Shown here: piece by piece, positions 37,194 to 45,790 of the stretch
Layout of the letters: the number at the start of each line of letters is the position of its first letter
How positions within the stretch are numbered: the first letter of the stretch is position 1
Origin: Arthrobacter sp. zg-Y844
Lineage (GTDB): Bacteria; Actinomycetota; Actinomycetes; Actinomycetales; Micrococcaceae
Direction: 5' to 3'
Length of the DNA: 64,000 bases
NCBI RefSeq assembly: GCF_024385465.1
Contig: NZ_JANFLS010000001.1
Location: 186,001-250,000, forward strand
Made by a program: the position numbers and the translations under genes
Notes under the pieces: model-generated
Seen by the model: the letters and a program-made list of their open reading frames with translations, nothing else
Database searches by the model: none
Told to the model about the DNA's origin: nothing

Positions 37194-38927
37194 TCACCCC
37201 GGGAAAGCCGGGTCCCGGATTCCTTCCGTCCGGAGCGTCCAGCTACTGCCGACCTTGTTGAAGATGCCCTCTGAGGTCTGGATGAAAATGTCTTCAGCGC
37301 CGTTTCCTGCGCTCAGTCCCGTAATCCCTTCCTTCACGGAAAGCGGATCCGGAACGCGTGCTGTGCTGAGGATTACCGGCGCGGCTTCCTCGGCACCGGA
37401 CTGCACCGCAACCACTGTGTCTTCCGAGGCCCATTTGACCCGGTCCACGGCCCCCGCTTCCGGGGGCACCTGAAGAATTGTCGGAACCGTGAGGGAGACG
37501 GGAACACCTTCGGGTGACCTCACGACGCCGGCAATCATGACCTCGCTGCGTCCGTCCCGGTTCGCCGCCACCAATGCCCGCGTACCATCGCGGGATATCC
37601 GCAGTTCAGTCACGGTTTGACCTTCCAGCCACGGCGCGGAAAGCACGGCCGCGGAACTGCTGTTTCCCCCGGGCGGTATCGCGAGAACCCGGGATCCGGT
37701 GCCCGTGGGTTGGGAGGTCCAGACCCATCGGCGTGGATCCACGCTGGGGGCCGTAAATCTTTCGGCCTCGGCCACCACGGAAACGTCCTGTCCGGTTCCC
37801 GTCACCAGCAGCGTATTTTCCTGGCTGTTCAGGAAGGCGATGACCGATCCGTCCACCGACATGGCGGGATGCCGGGGGCCGTACTCCGCCACTGAGGGAA
37901 TATCCCCGATCGGCTCGGGACCGTCGGCGTAGTAGGCAAGTTCGTCCTGATAGACCACAATCTGGGTGGCTCCGGCGGACGGATCGGCCACGGCGGACTG
38001 CAGCTCGCCGCTGCCCTTGCCCAGGTCAACGTCCCGCTGGTCCACTGTCATGCTCACGGAGGTGACGTTGTTGAGGCCGCGCAGGTTCTGCTCAAGCTGC
38101 TTCACCATCTGCTGGCGGTTCCGGTCGCTGGAGTCCCGCAGCGATTCGGGTGCGAAGTCCACGACAGCCTCTCCCGAGGCCACCGGAACGGCATCGCGTG
38201 CCAATGCGGTGCCGGCAGGGAAGGCGCTGAGGACTGCGCCCTGGAGGTACGGAGCCGGGCCTACCAGGAGTTCCTTGACGATGTTGGCGGCAATGCCGGC
38301 CCGCTGGATGAACCACCGCGTATCCGGGACCCAGTACTGGTAGTCACTCGAATAGAAGTAGAGGTTATGGGCGATGAAGATCGCAGGGAAACTGGCGAGG
38401 GACACGATGATCCCGTCGGGGACGGCGCTGAGCCTCCACTGTCCCTGCACCTTTTCGAGCCGGACGGGGAATGCTTCGGTGCTGCCCTCCGGGGCGTCCG
38501 TCCGGATGCCCCGGGAATCCACGCTCCCCTGCACTTCCAGCTGGATCTGGAACAGGTCCGGTTCCGGCATGGCCACGATGCGTGAGGACCGGTAAATGGT
38601 CACCCGTTCCGTGGGGGACCATGTAGTCGCCACTTCCGGTGCCAGGAATTGCCGGGCCACGCTGTAATCGTCGGCGGCGCCCTTACCTGCGTCCATAAAG
38701 CCGCGGATGATGTCCTGCGGCGAGGCATCCTCGGCCGGACCCTCGGGTGAGAAAACCGCATCCTCGCCCGTTTCCCCGCTGTTCTCCGCCGATGCCGTGC
38801 CTACCGGTCCGACGGTGGGTATCGAGGAGCAGCCGACCAGGACAAGGACGATGCTGAGCCACAGGACCAGCATCCGTCCGGCCCGTCCCCGCCGTGCCTG
38901 GGGCAGCACCTTCCGCTTAGTAGGCAT
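37194..38927 (-). CDS. lpqB: lipoprotein LpqB, partner of the MtrAB system
   Basis: 577 aa. The lipobox LVLVGCSS near residue 33 marks export and lipidation at the outer face of the membrane. A GerMN domain (about 200-320, with PYLQGAVLSAFPAGTAL) and a beta-propeller-like C-terminal part follow. LpqB interacts with MtrB and modulates the pathway in mycobacteria. ATG at 38927 overlaps the last 11 nt of mtrB, so translation is coupled; the longer open frame is rejected because it would bury the signal peptide. The operon order mtrA-mtrB-lpqB is conserved across actinobacteria. Confidence 0.95.
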   Translation of the reverse strand: MPTKRKVLPQARRGRAGRMLVLWLSIVLVLVGCSSIPTVGPVGTASAENSGETGEDAVFSPEGPAEDASPQDIIRGFMDAGKGAADDYSVARQFLAPEVATTWSPTERVTIYRSSRIVAMPEPDLFQIQLEVQGSVDSRGIRTDAPEGSTEAFPVRLEKVQGQWRLSAVPDGIIVSLASFPAIFIAHNLYFYSSDYQYWVPDTRWFIQRAGIAANIVKELLVGPAPYLQGAVLSAFPAGTALARDAVPVASGEAVVDFAPESLRDSSDRNRQQMVKQLEQNLRGLNNVTSVSMTVDQRDVDLGKGSGELQSAVADPSAGATQIVVYQDELAYYADGPEPIGDIPSVAEYGPRHPAMSVDGSVIAFLNSQENTLLVTGTGQDVSVVAEAERFTAPSVDPRRWVWTSQPTGTGSRVLAIPPGGNSSSAAVLSAPWLEGQTVTELRISRDGTRALVAANRDGRSEVMIAGVVRSPEGVPVSLTVPTILQVPPEAGAVDRVKWASEDTVVAVQSGAEEAAPVILSTARVPDPLSVKEGITGLSAGNGAEDIFIQTSEGIFNKVGSSWTLRTEGIRDPAFPG

Positions 38928-40665
38928 CAATTTCCTCTTCCCGGGCCGGAGCCGCAGCAGTGAGCGCCAGGGGTCCGGCAACGACCTCGCGGGGAGACAA
39001 CGGCACCGGGGATGATTCAAAGCCTGCACCGTGACGGCGGGGAAGCGTCAGGCGGAAGCAGGATCCGTTTCCCGGTTCGCCCCAGGCCTCGAGCCAGCCG
39101 TTGTGAAGCCGTGTGTCTTCGGTGGCAATGGACAAGCCCAGCCCGCTGCCGCCCGTGGTACGTGCACGTGCCGGATCTGCCCTCCAGAAGCGGTCGAAGA
39201 CATGGTCGGCGTCCTCTTCGGTCATCCCGATGCCATGGTCGCGGACCGCTATGCCCACGGCATCCTCGGAAGCTGCTATCGCAATCTCGATGGGTTCTCC
39301 TTCGCCGTGCTCCAATGCGTTCACCAGCAGGTTGCGCAGGATGCGTTCGATCCGGCGCGGGTCGGCGTCCACAACGCAGCTCGCCTCCTTGGAGACCACA
39401 ACCACCTCGGAGCCGCAGTTGTTCGCGAGCGGCTCGGTGGCGTCAATCACGTCACGGACAATATGGAAGACATCGGTAGGTTCCAAATCGAGCGCGGCCG
39501 CCCCGGCGTCGAACCGGGAAATCTCCAGCAGGTCCGCCAGCAGCGCCTGGAACCGTTCCACTTGGTGATACAGCAGTTCGGTGGAGCGCCGGTACATCGG
39601 ATCAAAGCTGTCGCGTGCTTCGTAGAGCACTTCCGCGGCCATGCGCACTGTGGTGAGCGGAGTCCGCAGCTCGTGGGACACGTCGGAAACAAACACCTGC
39701 TGCATACGCGACAGTGTAGCCAGCTGGGTGATCTGGTCCTGGAGCGTGCCGGCCATGCGGTTGAACGACGCCGCCAGGCGTGCAACTTCATCCTCGCCCT
39801 TGACCTCCATGCGCTCCTGCAGCTCCCCCGCTGCCAGCTTCTCCGACACCTCTGCCGCATCACTGACCGCACCCAGTCCGGCCTTGGCTACGATCCACGC
39901 GATCGTGCCGCTGATGGCAAGCAGCAGGAATCCGGCAATCCAGAGAATCCGGTGGATGTCATCGAGCGTCTCCTGCATCGAATGCAGGTCATAGATCAGG
40001 TAGAGGGCATATTCGGAGCTGTCCGGGGGCAGTGTGACCTTGGTGCCGAACGCAATGCCGGGCTCTCCGTTGGCGAGCTCAAGCGGAGACCAGAACACGT
40101 AATCCGTCTCGGACGCTGTGGCGTCGCTGGCAATAACGGCGTCGCTGAGGGCCACGGGAATGCCGCTGGCGGTGATGGTTCCGCTGTTCACCGAGGACGT
40201 GACATACAGGGGGTCCTGGGTCGGCAACGGGGTGAGTAGATAGGTCCGCTGAGCGTCTGCACCCTGCCCTTCCAGCAGCGGAAGGGTGTCCATGACCAGC
40301 CGGTCGGTACCCTCCCGGTCGCTCGCGGCGGTGTCCCGGAAGTTGTCCTTCACCTTGGACAGACCGGCCGTCGCTTCGGTCCGGAACTGGGTCAGCCGCT
40401 CTTCATAGAGGGAATCGGCAATCTGATGGGAGAGGAAAGCACCGATCCCCGCGCCGGCGAGCGCCACCAGGAGGAGCGTGGAAACGACTGTCTTGAACTG
40501 CAGGGACCTCCGCCACTGGCGGGCGATCCGATGGAAAGTGGCACGCCGGAAGGAATCGCGCAGGTGCGCCAGGCCCTGCAGGGCCATGTCCAATTTAGGG
40601 GATTTCCCGGCCATCCCGGCCAGGAACCCCGGCAACTTAGCTCTGACCCGCTTTGTATCCGACAC
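38917..40665 (-). CDS. mtrB: sensor histidine kinase MtrB
   Basis: 582 aa. Two membrane helices (about 59-79 and 240-262) enclose an extracytoplasmic sensor of about 160 residues. Then follow HAMP (263-315), the phosphoacceptor helix FVSDVSHELRTPLTT with H331, and an HATPase domain with DHGIGM and GGSGLGLSI motifs. MtrB phosphorylates MtrA and links cell-wall homeostasis, osmotic state and division. The gene starts within the last 29 nt of mtrA and ends within lpqB, giving a tightly coupled operon. Confidence 0.97.
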   Translation of the reverse strand: MSDTKRVRAKLPGFLAGMAGKSPKLDMALQGLAHLRDSFRRATFHRIARQWRRSLQFKTVVSTLLLVALAGAGIGAFLSHQIADSLYEERLTQFRTEATAGLSKVKDNFRDTAASDREGTDRLVMDTLPLLEGQGADAQRTYLLTPLPTQDPLYVTSSVNSGTITASGIPVALSDAVIASDATASETDYVFWSPLELANGEPGIAFGTKVTLPPDSSEYALYLIYDLHSMQETLDDIHRILWIAGFLLLAISGTIAWIVAKAGLGAVSDAAEVSEKLAAGELQERMEVKGEDEVARLAASFNRMAGTLQDQITQLATLSRMQQVFVSDVSHELRTPLTTVRMAAEVLYEARDSFDPMYRRSTELLYHQVERFQALLADLLEISRFDAGAAALDLEPTDVFHIVRDVIDATEPLANNCGSEVVVVSKEASCVVDADPRRIERILRNLLVNALEHGEGEPIEIAIAASEDAVGIAVRDHGIGMTEEDADHVFDRFWRADPARARTTGGSGLGLSIATEDTRLHNGWLEAWGEPGNGSCFRLTLPRRHGAGFESSPVPLSPREVVAGPLALTAAAPAREEEIDAY

Positions 40666-41314
40666 CGCGCACCGTCAATACAATCTCGGGTGCTTCGGGG
40701 TCGCGTTCAATCTTTGAGCGGAGCCTCTGCACATGCACATTCACCAGCCGCGTGTCGGCGGCGTGGCGGTACCCCCAGACCTGTTCGAGCAGCATCTCGC
40801 GGGTGAAAACCTGCCAGGGCTTGCGTGCCAGTGCCACGAGCAGGTCGAATTCCAGCGGCGTGAGGGAAACACTGTCGCTGCCCCGGGTCACGGAATGGCC
40901 CGCAACATCAATGGAGACTTCGCCGATCCGCAGGGTCTCCGGCGATTTCTGGTCGCCCGGGCGCAGCCGGGCACGCACGCGCGCCACCAGTTCGGCGGGC
41001 TTGAAGGGCTTGGGCACATAATCGTCGGCGCCGGATTCGAGGCCGCGCACGACGTCGGACGTGTCGGACTTGGCGGTGAGCATCACGATGGGGGTGTCGG
41101 ACTCGCTGCGGATCTGCCGGCACACTTCGATGCCGTCGATGCCGGGAAGCATCAGGTCCAGCAGCACCAGGTCCGGCTTGCTGTTGCGGAACACTTCAAG
41201 TGCGGAGGAACCGTCGGCACAGAACACCGGTTCAAACCCGTCGTTGCGCAGCACGATACCGATCATTTCGGCGAGTGCTTCGTCGTCGTCTACGACCAGT
41301 ATGCGTGCCTTCAT
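40637..41314 (-). CDS. mtrA: response regulator MtrA
   Basis: 225 aa of the OmpR/PhoB family. The receiver domain has the acidic cluster DDDE near residue 10, phosphoacceptor D53 in LVLLDLMLPG, and conserved Thr and Lys (MLTAKSD, VPKPF). The C-terminal winged helix includes SLTPLEFDLLVALARKPWQVFTREMLLEQVWGYRHAADTRLVNVHVQRLR. It is the first gene of mtrAB-lpqB, with GGGAG close to the ATG. No MtrA box was identified with confidence in the upstream 200 bp. Confidence 0.98.
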   Translation of the reverse strand: MKARILVVDDDEALAEMIGIVLRNDGFEPVFCADGSSALEVFRNSKPDLVLLDLMLPGIDGIEVCRQIRSESDTPIVMLTAKSDTSDVVRGLESGADDYVPKPFKPAELVARVRARLRPGDQKSPETLRIGEVSIDVAGHSVTRGSDSVSLTPLEFDLLVALARKPWQVFTREMLLEQVWGYRHAADTRLVNVHVQRLRSKIERDPEAPEIVLTVRGVGYKAGQS

Positions 41315-41522
41315 AGCTCCCTGTTTCCGCTGCTTGACTCACGCGCCGCTGCGCGCCCGGAGCAGCATCGACTGCCGCTCCCCCGGCGTTAAAGCCGACT
41401 AGGTTAATCCCTATCATCCTAAGGGACACATTTCCCGCCACGGCTCGCCGGGTGCTGTTTGGGCGGAGCGTCACTATAGTCGAGGTAAATAGACGCTAGT
41501 GCCTGCGGGGGAACGGCTGAGG

Positions 41523-42836
41523 ATGAGCGAGCAAGAACACAACAACCGAAACAACAGCGGCCCGGACAGCGGACAGCAAACCACGGCGCAGAACGACGGC
41601 GCCCGGGGGCCTGTGCCCGGAATACCGCAACCGCCCGTAAACCCGTGGGCGCAACAGGCTCCAGCGCCACCCGGAATACCTCAGCCGCCGGTAAACCCGT
41701 GGGCGCAGCAGCAGGGTAATGCGTGGACACAGCCACCCGCCGCACCGGGGTACGCGCCCCCGGCATCCGCCTGGGAGCAGCCCAATCCCTACCGGGGCGG
41801 CCCCCTCCCCCAGCCCGGCTACACGCCGCCGCCCAAACCGGGCATCATTCCCCTGCGTCCCCTGGGACTGGGTGAAATCCTGGACGGCGCGTTCCAGGCG
41901 TGCCGCCGCAACGCGTTGGCCGCCTTCGGCAACGCGTTTGTAGTCCAGGCCGTCATAACGCTGCTGGTTGTCGGATTGGGTGCGGGCTTCTTCGTCTCCG
42001 TAGACGGGTGGCTGCAGAGCGGATCGGCGAGCGGAGAAGTCACAGGGCCGGTCCTGGGGACGGTCGTCGGGGCGGTTTCGACCCTCGGCGGCCTCTCCCT
42101 GGCCGGGGTACTGATTGTCCAGGGGCTCCTGGTCCTTCCGGTGGTGCGGTCCATCCTTAACCTGCGGACCGGCTTCGGCCAGGTCTGGCGGCTGGCCCGC
42201 GGATCGCTCGGTCCGCTTGCCGGCCTCGCCTTACTGATGCTGGCCGGTGCCGCCGTGGGCGTCACGGTCCTCGCCGTGCTGGCTTACCTGATCATCGATA
42301 CTCTTGGTGCAGCCGGGCTGCTCGTGGTGATACCGGCCCTGTTCGCGGTGGTTGCCGCGGTGGTGTGGGTCTCGGTGAAACTCTCCCTCGCACCGGCAGC
42401 ACTGGTATTGGAAGGTATCGGTGTCTTTCCTGCGATTCGGCGGTCCTGGCGCCTCACCGGGCGCAACTGGTGGCGCACCTTCGGGATCATGGCCCTGACG
42501 AGCCTGATCGTCAATGTCCTGTCCCAGGTCCTTACGGTCCCGCTCTCCTTCGCCGCGAGCATGCTCACCCTGACGGACAGCACCGTCCTCATCGGTGTCA
42601 GCGTTGTCCTGATCTTCGCCTTCTCCCTGCTCCTGACCGCGGTGGCCTGCGGCTTCCAAAGTGCCGTCACAGCCCTGCTGTATGTCGACCTCCGCATCCG
42701 CCGGGAAGGCTTCGACCTTGCCTTGATGAAGGATCAGGAGAATCCGCAGGCACAGGATTCCGACTTCCTGCCCGGCCGGAATGCCGTGCCCATGGCCCGG
42801 AACACGCCGCATGGTCCCCCTGCGGGCATGAAGTAG
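41523..42836 (+). CDS. membrane protein with proline-rich N-terminus, GPDPase_memb/DUF7847-like
   Basis: 437 aa. The first 110 residues are Pro/Gln/Asn-rich and contain a near-duplicate GIPQPPVNPWAQQ unit. The rest is an integral membrane domain with about six helices, of the type found at the N-terminus of some glycerophosphodiester phosphodiesterases. No phosphodiesterase domain is attached. ATG at 41523 is used because GGGGGA lies 10 nt upstream. It is the first gene of a plus-strand operon with DUF4129, DUF4350, MoxR and DUF58 genes and is divergent from mtrA. Function unknown; envelope-related by context. Confidence 0.8.
   Translation: MSEQEHNNRNNSGPDSGQQTTAQNDGARGPVPGIPQPPVNPWAQQAPAPPGIPQPPVNPWAQQQGNAWTQPPAAPGYAPPASAWEQPNPYRGGPLPQPGYTPPPKPGIIPLRPLGLGEILDGAFQACRRNALAAFGNAFVVQAVITLLVVGLGAGFFVSVDGWLQSGSASGEVTGPVLGTVVGAVSTLGGLSLAGVLIVQGLLVLPVVRSILNLRTGFGQVWRLARGSLGPLAGLALLMLAGAAVGVTVLAVLAYLIIDTLGAAGLLVVIPALFAVVAAVVWVSVKLSLAPAALVLEGIGVFPAIRRSWRLTGRNWWRTFGIMALTSLIVNVLSQVLTVPLSFAASMLTLTDSTVLIGVSVVLIFAFSLLLTAVACGFQSAVTALLYVDLRIRREGFDLALMKDQENPQAQDSDFLPGRNAVPMARNTPHGPPAGMK
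41616..41711 (+). repeat. duplicated 42-bp segment encoding GIPQPPVNPWAQQ
   Basis: Two 42-bp units (41616-41657 and 41670-41711) separated by 12 bp differ at a few third positions and encode the same 13 residues of a disordered proline-rich tail. Confidence 0.85.
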
Positions 42837-42838
42837 AC

Positions 42839-43525
42839 ATGCCGTCCACAGCACGCCCATGGTTCGGCGCCGCCGGGGAAGCCCCGATCGAGCCCGATGC
42901 AGACCAGGCGCGGGACTGGGCGCGCGAAGAGTTGTCCAAGCGCGTGTACGAAGAAGCCCAACCCGGCCTGCTCGACCGGTTCTGGGCACGGGTCGGCAAG
43001 TGGCTGAACGAGTTGTTCGAGGATGCGGACGGGCTCGGCGCGGGTCCCGGAGTCCTGATACTGGTCCTGGCCGCCGTCGTGCTGGTGGCCGTCGCCATTC
43101 TCGTGATTCGCCCCCGGTTGAATGCGTCCGTGAAAAAGCAGACCGGGGTCTTCGCCCGCGACGTCGTGGAACGGGCAACCGACCACCGTATCCGCGCGGA
43201 GCAGGCCGCCGCGGAGCACCGCTGGAATGATGCCCTTGCCGAGTCTTTCCGCGCGATGGTCCGCTCGGCGGAGGAACGGGTCATCTTCGATGCCCGGCCG
43301 GCCCGAACGGCCGCCGAAGCCGGTACCCGGCTGGCCGCCGCCTTCCCGGACCACCGCCCCGGGATCACCTGGATCCAGCAGCGGTTCGATGAGGTGCTCT
43401 ACGGGAAGGCGGTTGCCGCGGAACCGGATTACGGACGCGCAGCCGCCCTTGATACGGCTTTGGAAGCAGCCCGGCCGGCAACTCCGGCATCGGCTGAACC
43501 GCCGTCGCTGGCGGTGCCGAAGTGA
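42839..43525 (+). CDS. DUF4129 domain membrane protein
   Basis: 228 aa with ATG at 42839, 2 bp after the previous stop, so translation is likely coupled. A cytoplasmic or extracytoplasmic N-terminal helix region (DQARDWAREELSKRVYEE) is followed by one membrane helix (about 75-97, VLILVLAAVVLVAVAILVI). A C-terminal DUF4129 domain (about 125-215, with HRWNDALAESFRAMVRSAEERVIFDARPARTAAE) comes next. DUF4129 domains are common beside transglutaminase-like and DUF58/MoxR genes in actinobacteria. The molecular role is unknown. Confidence 0.85.
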   Translation: MPSTARPWFGAAGEAPIEPDADQARDWAREELSKRVYEEAQPGLLDRFWARVGKWLNELFEDADGLGAGPGVLILVLAAVVLVAVAILVIRPRLNASVKKQTGVFARDVVERATDHRIRAEQAAAEHRWNDALAESFRAMVRSAEERVIFDARPARTAAEAGTRLAAAFPDHRPGITWIQQRFDEVLYGKAVAAEPDYGRAAALDTALEAARPATPASAEPPSLAVPK

Positions 43526-44754
43526 GCCGGGCCGCCAGTGAAGCGGCGCCCGCCGGCAGCATTGAAGCCAGCGGCGGCAATGAGGAGCCCGGGCAGCCCC
43601 GGAGCCGCGGCAGGTTCACGGCCTGGCTGCGCCGGCACCGGGTCCCGCTTCTGCTTCTGCTGCTGCTCTGCGCAGTTGTGATTGCTTCTGTCTGGGGACG
43701 CGCTGACCACGACACCGCTGCGCTCTCCCCCGCCAACCCTGCCCCGGACGGAGCCATGGCTGCCGCCGAAATCCTGGCGGACCGGGGAGTGGACGTACAG
43801 CACCACCAGACGATGGCGGAAGCGCTGGCCGCCCTTGAGGATAATCCCGGGGCGACGTTGCTGTTCCTTGACCCCTCGGGCTTCCTCACCGGTGAACAAC
43901 GCCGGGACCTCGCCGACGCTGCCGGCCGGGTAGTGCTCGTGGAACCGTCCTTTGAGCAACTGGCGGATTTCGCCCCCGAGATCCGTTCCGCCGGGCTCCT
44001 TCCCGAGGATCCCGAACGTCACCGGCTCGACGCCGGCTGCAGCAACCGGGATGCCGAGGCAGCCGGCGCCGTTGAAGCCGGCGGGAAAACCTACCGCGGT
44101 CCGGTCACCTGTTTCCCGGCTCCCGGCAGCCAGGGCACCGACGCCGCGGGTTCCTACGCGGCCACCACGAGCGGATCCGCCGTGGTGCTTGGCAGCGCCG
44201 ACCTGATCGCCAACGAAAGCGTCGCACGCGAGGGCAACGCCGCACTGGCCTTTCGAACGCTCGGCGCGGACGACACACTGGTCTGGTACCAGGCCGGCCC
44301 CTTCGACGTTCCCCCTTCGGAAGCGCCCGCCGATCCCTTCTCCCTACTGCCCGCATGGGTGAATCCGCTCCTGTTCTGGCTCCTGCTGGTCGCCTGCGCG
44401 GCTGCGTTCTGGCGGGGCCGCAGGCTCGGCCCGCTGATGGAGGAACCCCTGCCCGTTATCGTCCATGCGGCCGAGACCGCTGAGGGCCGGGCCCGCCTGT
44501 ACCAGGACAGCCAGGCTGTGGCCCATGCGGCCGCCACCCTGCGTGCGGCGGCCTTGACGCGGCTGGCGGCACACCTGCGGGTGGGCCCGGGAGCCGGCGT
44601 TGACACGGTCACGCGTGCGACGGCGAACGCATCCGGCCGCAGCTATTCCGAGACCGACCATCTGCTCAACCAGCGACTGCCCGGAACCGGCGCGGAACTC
44701 GTGCGCTGGGCCCGGGACCTGAAAGACCTAGAGGAAGAGGCCACTTCATCATGA
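43522..44754 (+). CDS. DUF4350 domain membrane protein
   Basis: 410 aa with a GTG start overlapping the DUF4129 stop. One N-terminal membrane helix (about 37-55) is followed by an extracytoplasmic DUF4350 domain (about 70-250, with AAAEILADRGVDVQHHQTMAEAL and a GATLLFLDPSGFLT core). A second helix (about 273-292) and a cytoplasmic tail follow. The fold resembles a glutamine-amidotransferase-like or ligand-sensing domain; catalytic residues are not evident. It lies directly before the MoxR gene with a 4-nt overlap. M. tuberculosis Rv3691 is the matching neighbour of moxR2 as I recall. Confidence 0.85.
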   Translation: MSRAASEAAPAGSIEASGGNEEPGQPRSRGRFTAWLRRHRVPLLLLLLLCAVVIASVWGRADHDTAALSPANPAPDGAMAAAEILADRGVDVQHHQTMAEALAALEDNPGATLLFLDPSGFLTGEQRRDLADAAGRVVLVEPSFEQLADFAPEIRSAGLLPEDPERHRLDAGCSNRDAEAAGAVEAGGKTYRGPVTCFPAPGSQGTDAAGSYAATTSGSAVVLGSADLIANESVAREGNAALAFRTLGADDTLVWYQAGPFDVPPSEAPADPFSLLPAWVNPLLFWLLLVACAAAFWRGRRLGPLMEEPLPVIVHAAETAEGRARLYQDSQAVAHAAATLRAAALTRLAAHLRVGPGAGVDTVTRATANASGRSYSETDHLLNQRLPGTGAELVRWARDLKDLEEEATSS

Positions 44755-45785
44755 GCCAGCAGTACGAGCCCTACGCCCCCGCAGCCTCCGGAGCCGCCAA
44801 CGGCACCGCGCCGGCGCCTCCCCCGTCCCCGGGAGAGGACCCTGTGCGGGAAGCCCTGGCGCAGGTCCGGCGTGAGGTTGCCAAGGCGGTGGTGGGGCAG
44901 GACGCAGCCGTGACGGGCTTGATCATTGCCCTGCTGGCCAAGGGGCATGTGCTCCTGGAGGGGGTGCCCGGCGTAGCCAAGACGCTGCTGGTACGAAGCC
45001 TTTCCGCGGCACTGGACCTGGACACCAAGCGCGTCCAGTTCACCCCCGACCTCATGCCCGGCGATGTCACCGGCTCGCTGATCTACGACAACCGTTCCTC
45101 CGGGTTCTCCTTCCGGGAGGGACCGGTGTTCACCAACATCCTGCTCGCGGACGAAATCAACCGCACGCCGCCCAAGACCCAGGCGTCCCTGCTGGAAGCC
45201 ATGGAAGAACGCCAGGTAACCGTGGACGGTGCCACCCGTCCCCTGCCCGAACCGTTCATTGTTGCGGCAACGCAGAATCCGGTGGAGTACGAGGGAACGT
45301 ACCCGCTCCCCGAAGCCCAGCTGGACCGGTTCCTGCTCAAGATGACCCTTGACCTGCCCGGCCGGGAGGACGAGATCGAAGTGATCCGCCGGCACAGCGG
45401 CGGCTTCGATCCGCGGAACCTCGCCGCGGCCGGTGTCCGGCCGGTCGCCTCGGCCCGGGACCTGGAACTGGCACGCGAGGCAGTGGCCAGGGTGACCGTT
45501 GCGCCTGAGGTCCTCGCCTACATCGTGGACCTCGTCCGGGCGACGCGGTCGGCGCCGTCGTTCCAGCTCGGGGTGTCCCCCCGCGGAGCCACGGCCCTCC
45601 TGAATACTGCCCGGGCCTGGGCCTGGCTCTCGGGGCGGGCCTTCGTGACTCCCGACGACGTCAAGGCACTCACCCTTCCCGCCCTGCGGCACCGTGTGGC
45701 GCTTCGGCCCGAGGCCCAGATGGACGGGGTCAATGTGGACGATGTGCTGGGAAGCATCCTCGCCACAGTGCCGGTTCCCCGGTAG
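44751..45785 (+). CDS. MoxR family AAA+ ATPase
   Basis: 344 aa. Walker A is GVPGVAKT, Walker B with sensor is ILLADEINRTPPKTQASLLEAMEERQVT, and sensor I is FIVAATQNPVEYEGTYPLPEAQLDRF. These define the MoxR group, thought to act as chaperones that help assemble or activate von Willebrand factor A or metal-containing complexes. It overlaps the DUF4350 stop and is 5 bp before the DUF58 gene, the usual partner. The start ATG is inside the preceding stop (ATGA). Confidence 0.95.
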   Translation: MSQQYEPYAPAASGAANGTAPAPPPSPGEDPVREALAQVRREVAKAVVGQDAAVTGLIIALLAKGHVLLEGVPGVAKTLLVRSLSAALDLDTKRVQFTPDLMPGDVTGSLIYDNRSSGFSFREGPVFTNILLADEINRTPPKTQASLLEAMEERQVTVDGATRPLPEPFIVAATQNPVEYEGTYPLPEAQLDRFLLKMTLDLPGREDEIEVIRRHSGGFDPRNLAAAGVRPVASARDLELAREAVARVTVAPEVLAYIVDLVRATRSAPSFQLGVSPRGATALLNTARAWAWLSGRAFVTPDDVKALTLPALRHRVALRPEAQMDGVNVDDVLGSILATVPVPR

Positions 45786-45790
45786 CGCCG

